Positions 43,785 to 56,355 of a stretch of DNA of 64,000 nt are shown one piece after another. The translations under genes were made by a program, and so were the position numbers. The DNA is taken from the NCBI GenBank assembly GCA_020466095.1, contig CM035806.1, forward strand, positions 17,532,224 through 17,596,223. Direction: 5' to 3'. The DNA is from Chlorops oryzae. Its lineage: Eukaryota; Arthropoda; Insecta; Diptera; Chloropidae. Numbering within the stretch: the first letter of the stretch is position 1; the number at the start of each line of letters is the position of its first letter. The notes below the pieces were generated by a model. It ran no database searches. It was given only the letters and a program-made list of their open reading frames with translations, and had not been told where the DNA came from.

Positions 43785-46324
43785 ATAGAAGAGTATTGTG
43801 TGCGCAGAGTTGCATCCGAATTTTCGGTTTTCCTTCCCCATTCGAATCGGAGATGCAGCAAAGGCGAGAACAGCTGTTTGCAGCTAAAGGGTCTGGCGGG
43901 TTGCGGCATTATGAAAGGAATTTTTTAATTTTGTTGATTTTTCTATAGGTGCCATCTAAAAACACTGTGGCGACTACTTTTTAGACTTTTGTTTTGAACG
44001 GTCCTTGAAATATCCTTGAAAAACCCATTTTTGTTAAGGCTTTTTTCAAAATTTTATATCTCAACAACCAATTGAGATAGAGAGACGATCTAAACGGATT
44101 CTGTTAGATAATAAAACAAGAAGGCAAAAAAAATTTTTTTTAATTGTTACACTGAGAAAATTTTTTCTCACAAATCCAATAAGAAAATTTTGAATATTTT
44201 TTTCAGTGTATTCCCAGTTTGACGCCACTTTACAAATTTTTTTAAAAGATACCTCTAAGTATTTGCTTTCATTTAAAAAAAAAGTTTCATTCAAATTAAA
44301 TGGTGCAACAGTGAGATATTCAAAAAATTACAAGTGCACATAGATGCTCTAGTACTAATATCCAGTACAAATGTGCGAAAATGATACAAAACACATTACT
44401 CATACGGCATGTTTTTAAAAATTTAATATCTCCAGAAATAATTAAGATAAAAAGATTCTTTAAAATGCGATTTGGTACACAAGTGCTCCTAGTGACGCGG
44501 ACCAATTCGAATTTGCTTATTAGGTCGTCTCTGAAGCTATTATTAATCCCGCAGAGCGGTTCTAGTCCAATGAGGCAATTCGCCGGGGCACATTTGACCA
44601 GGAATTTTTTTCTTTCATTGCCTTAATGCCCCTGATGTCCCGGTATCGAGTGGATAGTAACCGTGAAGTTTTCACAAAGTATTTTGAACTTGAATTTGAA
44701 ATGAAGTTTTTTTTTTTTTTTTAATTCAATTCCTCTCAACAATTTCCTCCAAATTCTGAGCATTCATATCCAATAAATGTGCTTCAAAAATACAATAATC
44801 AGAATTTCTATTATATTGCATGTCATTTGATATCTTTCATGCCTATCGAATGTTCCATTGATATCACAAATTCAAAAAAAAAATAAATAAAAAAAAAGGA
44901 ACATATTAAAGCTATCAATAAAATTTTAATAATGCTCTATGATATAAATGTGCTCAATAGGACATCATTTTCATCAGACAAAGAAATTTTTGAAGAGCCC
45001 ATTGTTTTATTTTATAGCCTCTCGTATGTTTGTGTAGTTGTCCTTTGCTGGAATATTGTTGTTAAGACATCCCCGAGACTGGCTATTCTTCGAATTCGAA
45101 TTTTGATAAAACCTCTTTTGACACAAGCTTATTCTCATGACAATTTCATGCCTTCATTTTTGATATGAAATTAGTGACGCGTCTATTCTTTCCTATGCTT
45201 TCACCTTAACTGTGGGGCACGTAAAAAAAGCATACAAGAAGATCTTGTAGGGTCGTTCAAATTGTTCGATGGGCCTTTCTTTCTTTATTTTGTAATTTTT
45301 TTTTTTTTTTTTTTTTTTTCTTTTTTGTAACCAAAAACTGGGTCGATGATGAGGAGCAACTAAAAATCCTTCAAGTATACATAATTCATGATAAATGTGT
45401 AAATTTTTTCTGTTTCAATATCCAAGAAAGAAGGAAAGAAAGGCAACAAAAAAAAAAAGGTAATCAAGAAACGTCTGATTTTCCAGGCCATAACTTCCCT
45501 CATCACGACACTTCCATTTATTCGTTGATTGTCTCAAGTAATTTACTTCAAGCATCATTTACAATTTCATACGGCGAAAGCGAAACACAGTTTCCACAGT
45601 TACTCCATATCCATTCATATCCGTATCGTATCCCATGATAAGCTTTATTAGGTACATTGCCCACATATGACGAAGAGTAGGTACAATGGGACATGTACAT
45701 ATTAAAGTACATTCTGGCTAATTTTCAACTTTTAAGCATATTACCGTTTACCGGGAAGACATGAAGTGAAGACAATATTCTCGCATTCTGTCCATTTATT
45801 CTGGCACAGGAACGCCATATGTCGAGTGGAGAATGCTGCCGAGAGGAGTTCGTGTTTTCTTTTCCTCTTAAAATTATTTTTTATTTTTGTTTTTTTGTTT
45901 TTTGATTGATCGATAAATAGGTATTGTTGCGAGACTGTGCGAGAGAGATAGAGTGAAAGATTGAGAGGGTTACGGAGAGGGACAAGGACAGGGGACAGGG
46001 AGAGCGAACCATAGGAAATTTTATTGAGTGACTGACTGACGTACTAATGGATTGACTGACTGTGCGAAAACTCCAATTTTGATTGAGCGTATACGGTGTA
46101 CGATACCTATACCAAAAAAACAAAAACAACATCCCCTTGTCTCTTGAAATGTTCGACATGTGGGTTTCCTTTCTTTTCTTTCCCTTCCCTTTCATTCTTT
46201 CATTCATTCATTTGCTCAATTTTTCAAGAGATACTGAGGGTCATCGTACTCGTGTATCTTCCCTTAATTCGAATAGCACTATTTTTCAGTCTATTTTCGG
46301 GTCCGCTCATTCGGATTCGTTAGA
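43785..46324. other. Anonymous AT-rich sequence with a small foldback
   Basis: A foldback at 44147-44211 (TTACACTGAGAAAATTTTTT and TTTTTTTCAGTGTA). Poly-T at 44709-44722 and 45298-45320. No exon supported; short frames lack domains. Confidence 0.45.
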
Positions 46325-46630
46325 CTGCGAACACACCGGATGAAACGAAACGAAACGAAATCGAAATCGAAACCGAAACAAACAGTTTTCAAAAAGAACA
46401 GTACAGTGTATTCTCTCTTGAGCGGACATCTACAACGGACCGAAAATTATGTCCGCTTAAGAGGAAACTATTTTGAGAAGCAGAATCACTAGAGCATTCC
46501 CAAAAAGTGTTTCGCTCAAGCGGAGTGTCCACAAGGAAAGACTTCACTGTACCTTGTGCCTGATGAGAGCGAACACATCAGATACTCGTAAGTAAACGAA
46601 AACGTTTCGTTTGATCCGATGTGTCCGCAG
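46325..46630. mobile_element. TIR element, CTGCGAACACA ends
   Basis: CTGCGAACACACCGGATGAA and the inverse of the right end (CTGCGGACACATCGGATCAA) form a 28-bp TIR with about four mismatches. GAAACGAAACGAAACG repeats lie just inside. A pogo-like MITE (46402-46551) is nested in it. Confidence 0.65.
46402..46551. mobile_element. pogo-like MITE nested in 46325-46630
   Basis: TACAGTGTATTCTCTCTTGA and ACTTCACTGTA ends; internal TCCGCTTAAGAGGAAAC and CGCTCAAGCGGAGTGTCC. TA at both ends. Confidence 0.7.
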
Positions 46631-47363
46631 CTTTATATGCAGCGATTCGATTTATGCGTAGCCAGCTTTTGCAATTCGAATTAAGGAATTACAGATTCCG
46701 TATGAATTCAGCTGGAAATAATTTAGAGTTGTATACGAAAAAACTAATGTGAATACCTAAAATAAAAATCGATTGTGTTCCACATTTAAGATAGAATCGA
46801 CAAAAAAAAAAAAAAAATCATTTAAAATGAAAATTTATGCGCATATAATCGTTATCTAATTAAGGAAGACATTTTTATGTTCTCCCATCTTGATCTCACA
46901 TCTTATCTGAATGAGAACAGTCAAGCGTCTATAACGCGAACCTTAATCATTTGAAATTTTCTATTCTACAACTCGACTTAAATCGCAGAGAGCTGCTTAA
47001 TGCTGGATTCTTAATCGTGGAAAGGTCCATAAGTCAAAGAAATAAATTATGAATATTGCTCAGTCTCAGAATTATGGCAAGATTGACTGTGTGCTTTCGA
47101 ATATTCTTTTTATGCTTTTAAATGGAAAATTTATAGCGAAATAGCAATCCAATTAATTGATTTTATGTAAAGGTAAAGATAAAGAATTTAGAATCTTAAT
47201 TGATTGAGATATCAAATTGAGAAATGGGCCTTTCCAAGATGCCACTAAATGTTTGTTTATGATGTTCAAAGATTGTAATTTTTGTTTTCTTCTTCTTCTT
47301 TTTTGTTTGTTTGTTTGTTGTGTGTGTGTGTGTTTTTTTAAATGTTATATTTGAGAATATAAC
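46631..47363. other. Anonymous AT-rich sequence
   Basis: (GT)n near 47318-47332. No gene or element recognised. Confidence 0.4.
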
Positions 47364-47922
47364 CCCAGCGGGAAATTATCTTCTACATGACAATGTCATC
47401 AGTGATGTCATCGATGACATATAGTTGACATTGTCATGCATGACATCTTGGAGGACATGTCATCGTCGAGGGATGCTGTTCACGTGCTTGAATCTCATTG
47501 GCTATTGAAATTTATATAAGGTTTTAGCGTCAGTTGAACGTTAGCATGAAGTGGCATAGATGATGAGAGCTCGCCTCGTAATATGAAGATCGCGGGTTCG
47601 ATCCCTGGCTGAGACGAACAAAAATTTTTAAAAATAGATTTTTAGAAAATTGCGAAATATCCAATGAGAGGAGGACAAAGAAGAGAAGAAGTTATCAAAC
47701 TGGTTTTCTATAAATTGACATTTAAAGAGAAAAAGAGCAATGTGCTGCTCTCAAATGCTTTTTTCGCCATCGCACCCCCTAGAATGACAATGTCACCGGT
47801 GAAATTCACTGTCCAAATTCTCGTACAAATGTCATACAAAGTGTCATATGAATTGTCATGCATACCGGATGCAAAGTCATCCTGACTTCATCGATGATGT
47901 CAGCGAGACATTTGCCGCTGGG
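47364..47922. mobile_element. CCCAGC-family TIR element, copy F2, carrying a tRNA-like segment
   Basis: CCCAGCGGGAAATTAT on the left and ACATTTGCCGCTGGG on the right. Both outer parts repeat TGACAT/ATGTCA words (ATGACAATGTCATC, GTCATCGATGACAT). The centre holds a pol III promoter-like, tRNA-related sequence (next entry). Confidence 0.55.
47544..47617 (+). repeat. tRNA-derived (SINE-like) sequence
   Basis: An A-box-like GTGGCATAGATGATGAGAG (47551-47569) and a near-consensus B box GGTTCGATCCC (47595-47605) are about 33 bases apart, as in a tRNA. T-arm pairing CGGG/CCTG is visible, but the acceptor and anticodon stems do not close, so it is a tRNA relic or SINE head, not a working tRNA. Confidence 0.6.
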
Positions 47923-48119
47923 ACATTGTTGGGTAAACTTTAACTAATACCTAAAAGTTGTTGGTTTTTTTTCTTCTCATGTCTGTCCTACTCTCCTACT
48001 AGGAAGTTCGAGGGCACAGTAGAACAAAACGAATTCGATGTTGCCTGTATCAGAACATACATACGAACATACATATGAAAGTAGGTATATAAAATATTGA
48101 TTCAAATAATCCGAAAAAT

Positions 48120-48283
48120 CCCAACCGTAAATTCGTGAACCGATGAACGTTTCACTAGTGAACGTCAATGCCATTCATGTAGAAATGTCATTAGAAGTGA
48201 GGTTTTGAATTGGGAGTACTCGTGGCTCCGATGTCATGCTAAAGTCATAAATTCTGTCTGCCATCGGGACATTTTCGGCTGGG
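48120..48283. mobile_element. CCCAGC-family TIR element, copy F3
   Basis: CCCAACCGTAAATTCG at left; CGGGACATTTTCGGCTGGG at right, matching F1 and F2 ends. 164 bp with ATGTCAT words. Confidence 0.5.
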
Positions 48284-49783
48284 ATTGTTTCTTCTGAATC
48301 AATTTAAAAAAAATTTACACAAAATTGCCAAGCGCCTGAAAAACATACACATATTTAAGGTACATTTGTACATACCCCTGAAAGTAATTTGCTTTAATTT
48401 TATGGTTTTAAATTTGACTCAATTTTCCGCTGCGGCCATATGGTGTAGTTATTATTCAGGACTAACATAAGAGCCCTTACTGCACAGCGACGGCAATTAG
48501 TAACGCTCTTCGGGCTTATGAAATAATAACAATTTCCCCAAAAATTTCGGCTACCTAAAAATTTTGAAACCGAAGAAGTGTCGGGTTCCTTCAAATGGAC
48601 TCATTACAGCAAGAGATTTCGATTTTGATGTCGTCCCTTTTTTTTGTTATCCTTTGCATTTGTGTTTTCGTTTTCGTTTTCGGGTTCATGTTTGTTCATT
48701 AATAGAAATTCCTTTTATTGAACGGTTTCGAATTACTTCATTTTGAAGTGAGATAATTAAGTCTCTTCTTGATGAGAGTGCGGTGGTATGTTATCTCTTC
48801 TTATTAGGATTCTCGTTAGTCACATTTCGAATTTTCCGATTTATTTCATTTCATTTCATTTCATTTCGTTTCATTTGTTTGCACGAGCATTTCACCGCAG
48901 GCTCAATTGTTTAACGACGATACAAATATACAAAATCCTTGACAAACACCATCGCTTCCCACTGCACGAAGGGTGCATAAATTTTGTCCTCGACTTGACT
49001 TCTCATTGACTTTAAAAGCACAAAATACCTCCGTCTAAGTAACGCCAAATTACAGTCAAACGATACAAAAACAAAGAGAGAAAAAAAAGAAATAGAATGA
49101 AATAAAAATATCACATATGGCATTGCTTTGCAAAACGACTACAAATGGCAATTGTAATTAAGGCTTTTGTGCTCAGACGTGCCAAGGTATTCTCTGTTAA
49201 ACGTTTATAGAATTATATAGAAGTATTCTTACACCCAAATTAAATGGATGGCATACACTTGGTCGTTCGTGAAGCTCACTTATTTAAAGCTGGAGCTTAA
49301 AAAGTGTTGACTCATCTTCTGCTTTGTCTCAGTTCGGTAAGAAATACCCGCGGAAATTCCTAGGCTATTTCGCCGAGGCAAAAAGGTATCATAAAAATAT
49401 TCTTAACAACCCTGACGGCATAAACAGCTGATTTTAATTTCAATTTTAGTTTGATTTTCGAATTGGAAAGTTATTTCTAGGTATTAGTAAATCACCTTCA
49501 AACTATTTTGACATCAACTGTCACTTTTCAGCGAAAACCAATTCAACTTCAATTATTTCTGCTAGAGAAGCCCAAGTTTCGATTTGAATTTTTAGGCAAA
49601 AAACCCGAAAATATTATGATACTTCTTTTTTACCTTCAGAAATGCCGCGTGAAATTTCTTTCAGGATTTTTTCGAAGCTATTTTTTTATATGGACTTTTT
49701 CATTCCTAGCCGAACGGAGGCCTTAGCTTTACTATTAATTTAAGTTACTGTTTTTTTAAATATTTTTTTTATCTATTGATTAG
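48284..49783. other. Anonymous AT-rich sequence
   Basis: (TTTCA)n at 48838-48870. No exon or element supported. Confidence 0.4.
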
Positions 49784-50262
49784 AGTGGCAACGGATATCC
49801 GGCCGTTATCCGGTATCCGGGCTTAAATTTATTATCCGGCCGGATGCCATCTATATCCGGTCGCCGGATACCTCACATTAAAGAATCCCAATGTTGTATT
49901 TGTACTAGGATACAGATTTGAAAATGGAGCGATTGGATGACCCACGACGCAATTCTGCTAACATTTTCACTGAAAACTTCAATTTTCAAAGATCTTTCAT
50001 TGCAATTTGGTGCAGCCATTCGAAACAAGCAGTACTAAAAAGTGTGCTGTGTGAAAAAATAACGTTCGATATTTTTTTCTACCAAACGGCAACGCTCAGG
50101 ATCATTAACAACGCCGTTAAATATGGCTTCAAAACCGAAAAATATATGTAAAATAAAAATAACTATTCGAAATCCGGATATCTGGCTATCCGGCCTCCCA
50201 GACAGCCGGATATCCGGTATCCGGCATTCGGCCGGATACACTATCCGTTGCAACACTACAAT
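49784..50262. mobile_element. TIR element made of CCGGATAT words
   Basis: AGTGGCAACGGATATCCGG at left and CTATCCGTTGCAACACT at right give inverted ends. The outer segments repeat CCGGATATCCGG, TATCCGG and GGCCGGAT. The middle (49890-50150) is AT-rich and non-repetitive. No transposase. The short element at 36890-37023 is a relative. Confidence 0.6.
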
Positions 50263-51974
50263 TGATCTTGCGGTTTTGCAGATTCTAGTCTTGTCTCTAA
50301 CATTTTTCAACTGGTTTAAAATTGATAGTTGAACGCCTGATAAGCCAAGCCGTGCCATGCCATACACCCTTTGTTAAAACCCAAGCGAATTCAAACGTTG
50401 TTCAAACACAATCAAAGGAAGTGAACTATTCGTAGAGCAGTGTAAGCAAAAGGATAAGCCAATGTAAACACAAGCGGAAATGACAGGCAAATCCAAAGGA
50501 AGTTGTTTAAGTTTTTATAAAAATAAAAACTAAATACTCCCGCAAGGAATAATACAAAAACAAAACAAAATAAGCAAAAACCAAAAACCAACAAAAAAAA
50601 AAGGGGGAAAGAAAAACTGCGAATTCCCAGAGGGTTCGAATTTACACGCTGCAAAAAAAAAAAAAAAAAAAAAAATGAATAAAAAATAAAATAAAGGAAA
50701 GGAAAGCGAAAAAAAAAATAGAGAAATGGAGACAAGAAAATAAAAAAGATGCTGAAAGGACTCTATCTCCACAAGAGTATAATATTTCATGCAATATATT
50801 TCCGTTTACTTCATTTTCAGCATGTTATGCATTTGTCTCCGCAGAAATTTAACCGTAAAAAATTAATTTTATAAAAAATATGAGTACTGGCAAAAATTTA
50901 CAAAAAAAAAAAAACAATTTTTTTGTTGTAATTGAAATAAAAACAAGAAAAACAGCAAACAAAAAGGAAACGCCAAAAATAAGCACACACACCCACACAC
51001 AAGAGAGACAAACACCCGCAAAAAAAACCCGGTTAACCGTTTGCAGAATGACTTTGTGCAACAAACGGAAGGAACCAAATTACAATCTTTTTTGCTCGAT
51101 TCTTTTTTGCTTTTGTATGTTGCGTTGTGTCGTCGGCTCTTTGCAGTGACGGTAGGATGTCCTTTGATGTTTGCGTTGTCAATGAACTTGCAGTTGGTAA
51201 CAACCAAAGACGACCAAGCCAGTGTCAGAGCAACCGACATGACGCGAGGACGAGCGAATGAACGGCTTATCACGCTAGGAAGAGGCACGTATACAGAGTA
51301 TCGTAAAAACTGTAAAGCCAAGTTAGCATATGGTTGTCACAGCTCTCCTCGTACCGCACATTGTACACATCATGCGGGTGGTAATTCGGTATATTCGGTA
51401 TGCAAGGACTCGTATCAATGACGAACGGACGGACGGACGGCCAACCGGGGGACTGACAACTGGACTCCTCAATGGAACGGAGGAGTAAGAATCCAAGAGG
51501 GCGATTTATTTATTTATTTTTTTGGTTTCTTTTTTTTGTTTTTTTTTTTTTTAGGTTTAAATTATTTTGCGACCGCCATATTCAAAAATCCTCATGCGTT
51601 GTAAAGATGTAGAATGTACATGGAAAAGGATGTGCGTCCGCAATATGAAAGAGAGTGGTTGAATGGCTGCCTGAATGGCTGACTTACACGCTGGCTTCTG
51701 GATGTGTTTTACGCATATTTGATTAATTTTAATTTTTTTCCCCTCTCTCCACTCCCTTCGCATCGCTCCAGTCATGTTCATTTCCATATACCCTCCCACA
51801 TTATGACCGTTTCAGTCGGAAAACTGTTTGCGGTTTATTTGTCTTGTTAAATAGCACCATCGGAGAGGACTTGTGTGTTTCAGCTCGATTTGATTCGGTA
51901 ATGTCGATGTTGGCAATTGTGTACGGCAGATTTGCCTTTGCTTCAAATGTTTTTATTTAATTTTTTCCCATTTT
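50263..51974. other. Anonymous sequence with A-runs
   Basis: A22 at 50654-50675, (CACA)n at 50985-51001, (GACG)n at 51425-51441, T runs at 51528-51552. The 126-codon open frame at 51041-51421 has no recognisable domain and I do not call it. Confidence 0.45.
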
Positions 51975-52650
51975 TATACCCGACCCGACTCTGTGTCGAT
52001 GGTATATTGCGTTTGTGCGGTTGTGTGTAACACCCAGAACCAGTCGAGAGAGAACCATACAAAATATATATAGAAATGATCAGCGTCACCAGGAGATTCG
52101 ATTAAGGAATGTCCGTCTGTCTGTACGCCTGTCTTCTTCTTGTTCTTCTTCTTCTTGCGTGTTGGTGAATTTCCCGGTCTATCCCGGGGTCCGGGATATG
52201 TCTGTTTACAGTTTTCTTATCGAAGAAGTTAAGCTATCTTGACGAAATGTGGTATACGTGCTCACGGGGACGTGAGTAAGAATAAGTTCGAGAATTGACC
52301 CGATCGGTCTATTATTAAGGGTACCTCCAGTAATAGGGTCTGTCAAAAAAAACCCCAAAATCGAACTTTTTCCAAATGTTTCAATGTAATTTAGACATTT
52401 GAGCGTATAATATAACCCTCCTATTAGAATTCAAAAAAATTGGAAAAGTGGGCGTGAAAAGGGGCGGTTTTAATAAAGAAATTGAACAAAATTCGGTATA
52501 TCGGGCCACTAATGGCCTTAAAAATCTCAAGAATATTCTTTCTTAATGGTCCTGTTTTTTGTGCGTATTTTAAAAATTATTTCAACATTTGTGTCTGTGT
52601 CGGGTATTTTATTGTCTGGCTGACTTGCCTGACTGATAACACCCTTACTT
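51975..52650 (+). repeat. A-family interspersed repeat, copy A5
   Basis: TATACCCGACCCGACTCTGT through GTCCGTCTGTCTGTACGCC, GGGTACCTCCAGTAATAGGG and GTGTCGGGTATTTTATTGTC to CACCCTTACTT. The same order as A6, so the two are close relatives. Confidence 0.8.
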
Positions 52651-53559
52651 CTCTATTTATCTATTTATTTTTATTTTTACTTTCATTTTCTATAGTCGAC
52701 ATTATTTTAGAAAATAAAATTTAAGACCACAATTCGGCAACAAGGGATAAATAGAGAAAAAGAGGAACAAGACGGAGACAAGCTGACTGATAGACGGACG
52801 GATGAACGGACGGACCGACGGACACACTTAAAGATAGACAGACGTGAGGACCAACGATTTGTGCCATTTGAAATTTGTATGTAGCATGCTGATTCTTTGG
52901 TCCTTTTAATTTCTGCTGCTGCTGCTGCTGCTTGTGAACGTTCGTGCAGCGTGTTCGTTCTGACATGCTGCTGCTGACTCATCATTATGACTTTTTGGCC
53001 AAAATTTCAGCTGTCGTCCGAAAAAGTCGAAACTTGTTCTCATAAATATATTCGCATTTTGTTGACACCCGCCGGCTTGGCTTTGGTGTTGCTTACAATG
53101 CTGCTTCTGCTTCTATACTAAATACATCCTGCATGTCACATGTGTGATATATGCGTACGTTTGTGTGCATTCAAGGGTTGAAAATTCGCAATCCACACGC
53201 CTAAGCAGCTGTCAAATGCCGATGAAAAAGGTAAAGAGTTTGTTGATACAGCCTTCTAAGCTTGTTAGTATTTCTTACTTTATTGTATAAATGAATTTAT
53301 TAAAACAAACTTCCGTTCCCTAAAGATGACAGAAGACAACCTCAAGTCCTTACGAAAAAAAGAAGAAAAAAGAGAGAGAGAGAAAAAAAAGGAAAAATTA
53401 AAAGACACAAAAGAGAGAAAATATTTGATCCTCAAAAATTGAGGATTTTCAATGATTTTCCTCATTTGAAATCTTTACAATCCATTTATGAGTTTTCCTC
53501 ACGTACACACAAACACACACACACACACACACGCGCACACATTTTCATTTTAAAGCAGC
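52651..53559. other. Presumed 3' region of the exon at 53560 and anonymous sequence
   Basis: Reverse-strand AATAAA at 53296-53301 and 53279-53284 lie 260-280 bases beyond the stop at 53560 and could end that gene's transcript. Also (GACG)n near 52795-52820, (CTG)n at 52914-52931, (AC)n at 53511-53530 and a GA block at 53371-53382. Confidence 0.4.
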
Positions 53560-53735
53560 TTAAATCCTTCTTAAATCCGAGAAGTGTGCATCATGTGGCC
53601 AGATTTGCTCGTTGATATCTAATTGCCGTTGACACAGTTCCCTTAACTGCATTATGGTATCCTCATGTGCGACATTTGAGCAATTCCGTTTTCGCATTTC
53701 GCATTGCGTCTTTGGAATGGGGAGAGGTAATCTAT
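53560..53735 (-). CDS. Candidate last coding exon of an unidentified gene
   Basis: On the reverse strand a pyrimidine-rich acceptor (TCTCTTTGATTCCAG) is followed by an open frame that reads like real protein: LPLPIPKTQCEMRKRNC, then an amphipathic stretch MQLRELCQRQLDINEQ and a close HFSDLRRI before TAA at 53560-53562. An alternative acceptor (CCCCATTCCAAAG) would start it at 53709. Unlike neighbouring frames it is not homopolymer-driven. Poly(A) signals lie further on. No upstream exon is recognised between here and the window end, so the rest of the gene may be beyond a long intron. The protein is not one I recognise. Confidence 0.45.
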
Positions 53736-54016
53736 CTGGAATCAAAGAGATTTTCTCCCTCAACGAGCGATCTTAATTACAATATGTAATAAGGATTAGA
53801 ATAGATTAATGCCGGCTGGCCTTGAAATATCTTCAATTTTTGTGAATAAACATTGAGAATTTCGTTTGTGAAAATAGAAAATTCATGGCAAGAGTTTTCA
53901 TATAAATTATAAATAAGTACGATAAGTTCCTGGAAATGAAATTTTCTAAAATTTATTTTTAAACGTTATATTGCTTTAAAGAAATAGCCATTGGAAGATG
54001 GAAGCTCGAGGCTTGT
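53736..54016. other. Anonymous sequence, presumed intron of the last-exon gene
   Basis: AT-rich, nothing recognised. Confidence 0.3.
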
Positions 54017-54889
54017 TATACCCGACACACTCTGTGTCGATGGTATATTGCGTTTGTGCGGTTGTGTGTAACACCCAGAACCAGTCGAGAGAGAACCATA
54101 CAAAATATATATAGAAATGATCAGCGTCGCCAGGAGATTCGATTTAGACATGTCCGTCTGTCTGTCCGCCTGTCTTCTTCTTGTCCGTCTGTTTGTATAC
54201 AGTTTTCTTATCGAAGGAGTTGAGCTATCTTGATGAAATTTTGTATGCGTACTCACAAGCACATGAGTAAGAACAAGTTCGAGAATGGACCCGATCGGAA
54301 CATTTTTGGGGGTAGCTCCAGTACTAGGGTCTGTTATGAAAATCACAAAAACTGCTCCAAAACCGATGTTTTACAAGATATTTTAATGAAATTTGGCATT
54401 TGAACATATTTTAGGCCAATAAATGTGATTTACAAAAATTAGAAAAATGGGCGTGGCAGAAGGGCGTTTTTCGAAAATTGTCTCTTTCTCCCGAAATGCC
54501 TATGGGACTTGAACGAAAATTGGCACTTATGCTTCCTTTGTAGCCATAAACATCCTGCCCAAAAATGTTCTTGATCGGTCCATTCTTAAGGGTACCTCCA
54601 GTACTAGGGTCTGTCACAAAAATCTCAAAACTGCCCCAAAATCTGACTTTTTCCAAATATTTTAATGAAACTTGGAAATTGCGCGTATATTTAAGCCTCC
54701 AATTAGAATTCCGAAAAATTGGAAAAGTGGGCGTGGCAAATGGGTGGTTTTCATAAAGAAATTAAACAAAAGTCGGTATATGGGGCCCCTATGGCCTTAA
54801 ACAACTCCTGATATTAAAAATTATTTGAACATGTGTGTCTGTGTCGGGTATTCTATTGTCAGGCTCGCCTGACTATAACACCCTTACTT
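54017..54889 (+). repeat. A-family interspersed repeat, copy A6 (with internal duplication)
   Basis: The best-preserved ends: TATACCCGACACACTCTGTG and GTGTCGGGTATTCTATTGTC, then CTATAACACCCTTACTT. The GGGTACCTCCAGTACTAGGG block occurs twice (54311 with one change, and 54590), so the middle is partly duplicated compared with A5. Confidence 0.8.
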
Positions 54890-56156
54890 TTTTTTACCTC
54901 TTTTTGAAAGCTTTAATTTTAGATAAATAGTAGATATTACAATCAAGTTCAAATATTTTCGATACTCAAAGCATGAATTTAATTAAGTAATTAAAAATCT
55001 AATTTGATTTTCTGAAAAAAAAAAATTTAAGTACTTATAAAAAAAAACTTAATTTAAAAAAAAAAAAATTTTTTTTAGTTAAAAAAATAAATAAATAAAA
55101 AACATTTAAAAAAATTTTTTTAATTAAAAATATTTTTTTTACAAAATTTAAAAAAAAAATTAAAAATATTTTTTTTACAAAATTTAAAAAAAAATTAAAA
55201 AATTTTTTTTTTTTAAATTAAAGTCGAGAGTACTGACATTGACCTCTTCGAAAATATTATAATTTCTTTACTAAAAATACTTGACGTAAGAATCAATTGC
55301 ACCGGTTTAGTAGCAAGGGTGCGTGTATGTATATATGCTATAGGTATCTTGTACATTGTATATAAAAGGTGAAACTAGCCCATTTTTTTTTTTCTTTATA
55401 CTTTTTTCTTTTCCCGGTATATAGGAAACGTTTTTCATTCTTTTTGGCACCACAGGAAACCGTCAGCTCATAAATAAAAGCTCCGGCCGATAAATGCTAA
55501 CATTAAGTGTAACTGACCGAAGGCCGTACGTACATTTAGTGCCTTTTATTGTGGTAATTTATCATTTTCACACCAAGTCGAACCGTCATTTTTCAATTTT
55601 ATTTAAGTGGGGTGCAAAGATAGATCGCATGCTTGTGGTGAAACGCCACGGGAAACGCCAAATGATCTATCACAAACGATTGCCAACTTCGCTTAAGCGA
55701 ATTCTTGATTAAAAGCGCTGAATCAGTGCAGTCATTTCGTACCGTTTATCGAAATCCTTATGGACGATGAGTTCGGAGCTCTTCAAAAGTATACCCCTTA
55801 GGTTGTATTCTATTTTATTTTGTGGTCAAAAAGCTTCAACCATATGGCATCGTCAGATAAATTCTTGTCTCGTCAATTCAACCAACAAAAAAAAAAAAAA
55901 AAAAAAAAAAATCAATAACGTGTAATCAAATTATATCACTAATGAAATACCTTCTCTGAAAAATGGGCCTTTCGCGGGTGACTTCTCTTGTAGGAGTCTC
56001 TTCTAGAGTAGGAAAAGAAAGGTATGTATCGACATCGACTCTTTTCCTACAATATCGTATAAAACCGTGATGAGGGAGATGGGATCGGTGCTGGTTGCAT
56101 TAAGGGCCCCAGCCGATAAATTCCCGGATGATTTTCCCATTTTTTTTTCTCTTTTT
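54890..56156. other. A/T homopolymer block and anonymous sequence
   Basis: 55010-55225 is almost only A and T runs (AATTTAAAAAAAAAT words repeated twice). An A26 run is at 55886-55911. The forward frame at 55494-55712 is basic (KRHGKRQMIYHKRLPTSLKR) but lacks supporting signals. Confidence 0.45.
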
Positions 56157-56355
56157 TATACCCGAAACACACCACGTCGAGAGTATATTGAATTTGTGCG
56201 TACGTGTTTCTGTCTACAGTTTCAATTCGAAGGAGTTGTGCTGTCCTAACGAAATTTAGTATGGATCCTGGCGGTGACATGAGTGACAATTAGTTCGAGG
56301 ATAGGCTCGATGGAACCATTTTTAGGATTACCTCCAGTTCTAGGGTCTATCATGA
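56157..56355 (+). repeat. A-family interspersed repeat, copy A7, 3'-truncated
   Basis: TATACCCGAAACACACCACG, GAAGGAGTTGTGCTGTCC and TACCTCCAGTTCTAGGGTC match A5/A6. The rest of the family is missing. Confidence 0.65.

Noticed and set aside
47544..47617. A functional tRNA gene
   Set aside because: The A and B boxes are present but the acceptor and anticodon stems do not pair properly and it lies inside a transposon.
51041..51421. 126-codon forward frame
   Set aside because: No domain, no Kozak or poly(A) context; a competing reverse frame is equally open.
52707..52985. Reverse frame beginning MMSQQQH with a poly-A/Q run
   Set aside because: It runs straight into a GACG simple repeat and has no donor; the Q/A run is just a (CTG)n microsatellite read in different frames.
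55494..55712. 72-codon basic forward frame
   Set aside because: Looks somewhat protein-like but has no splice, start or homology support that I can see.
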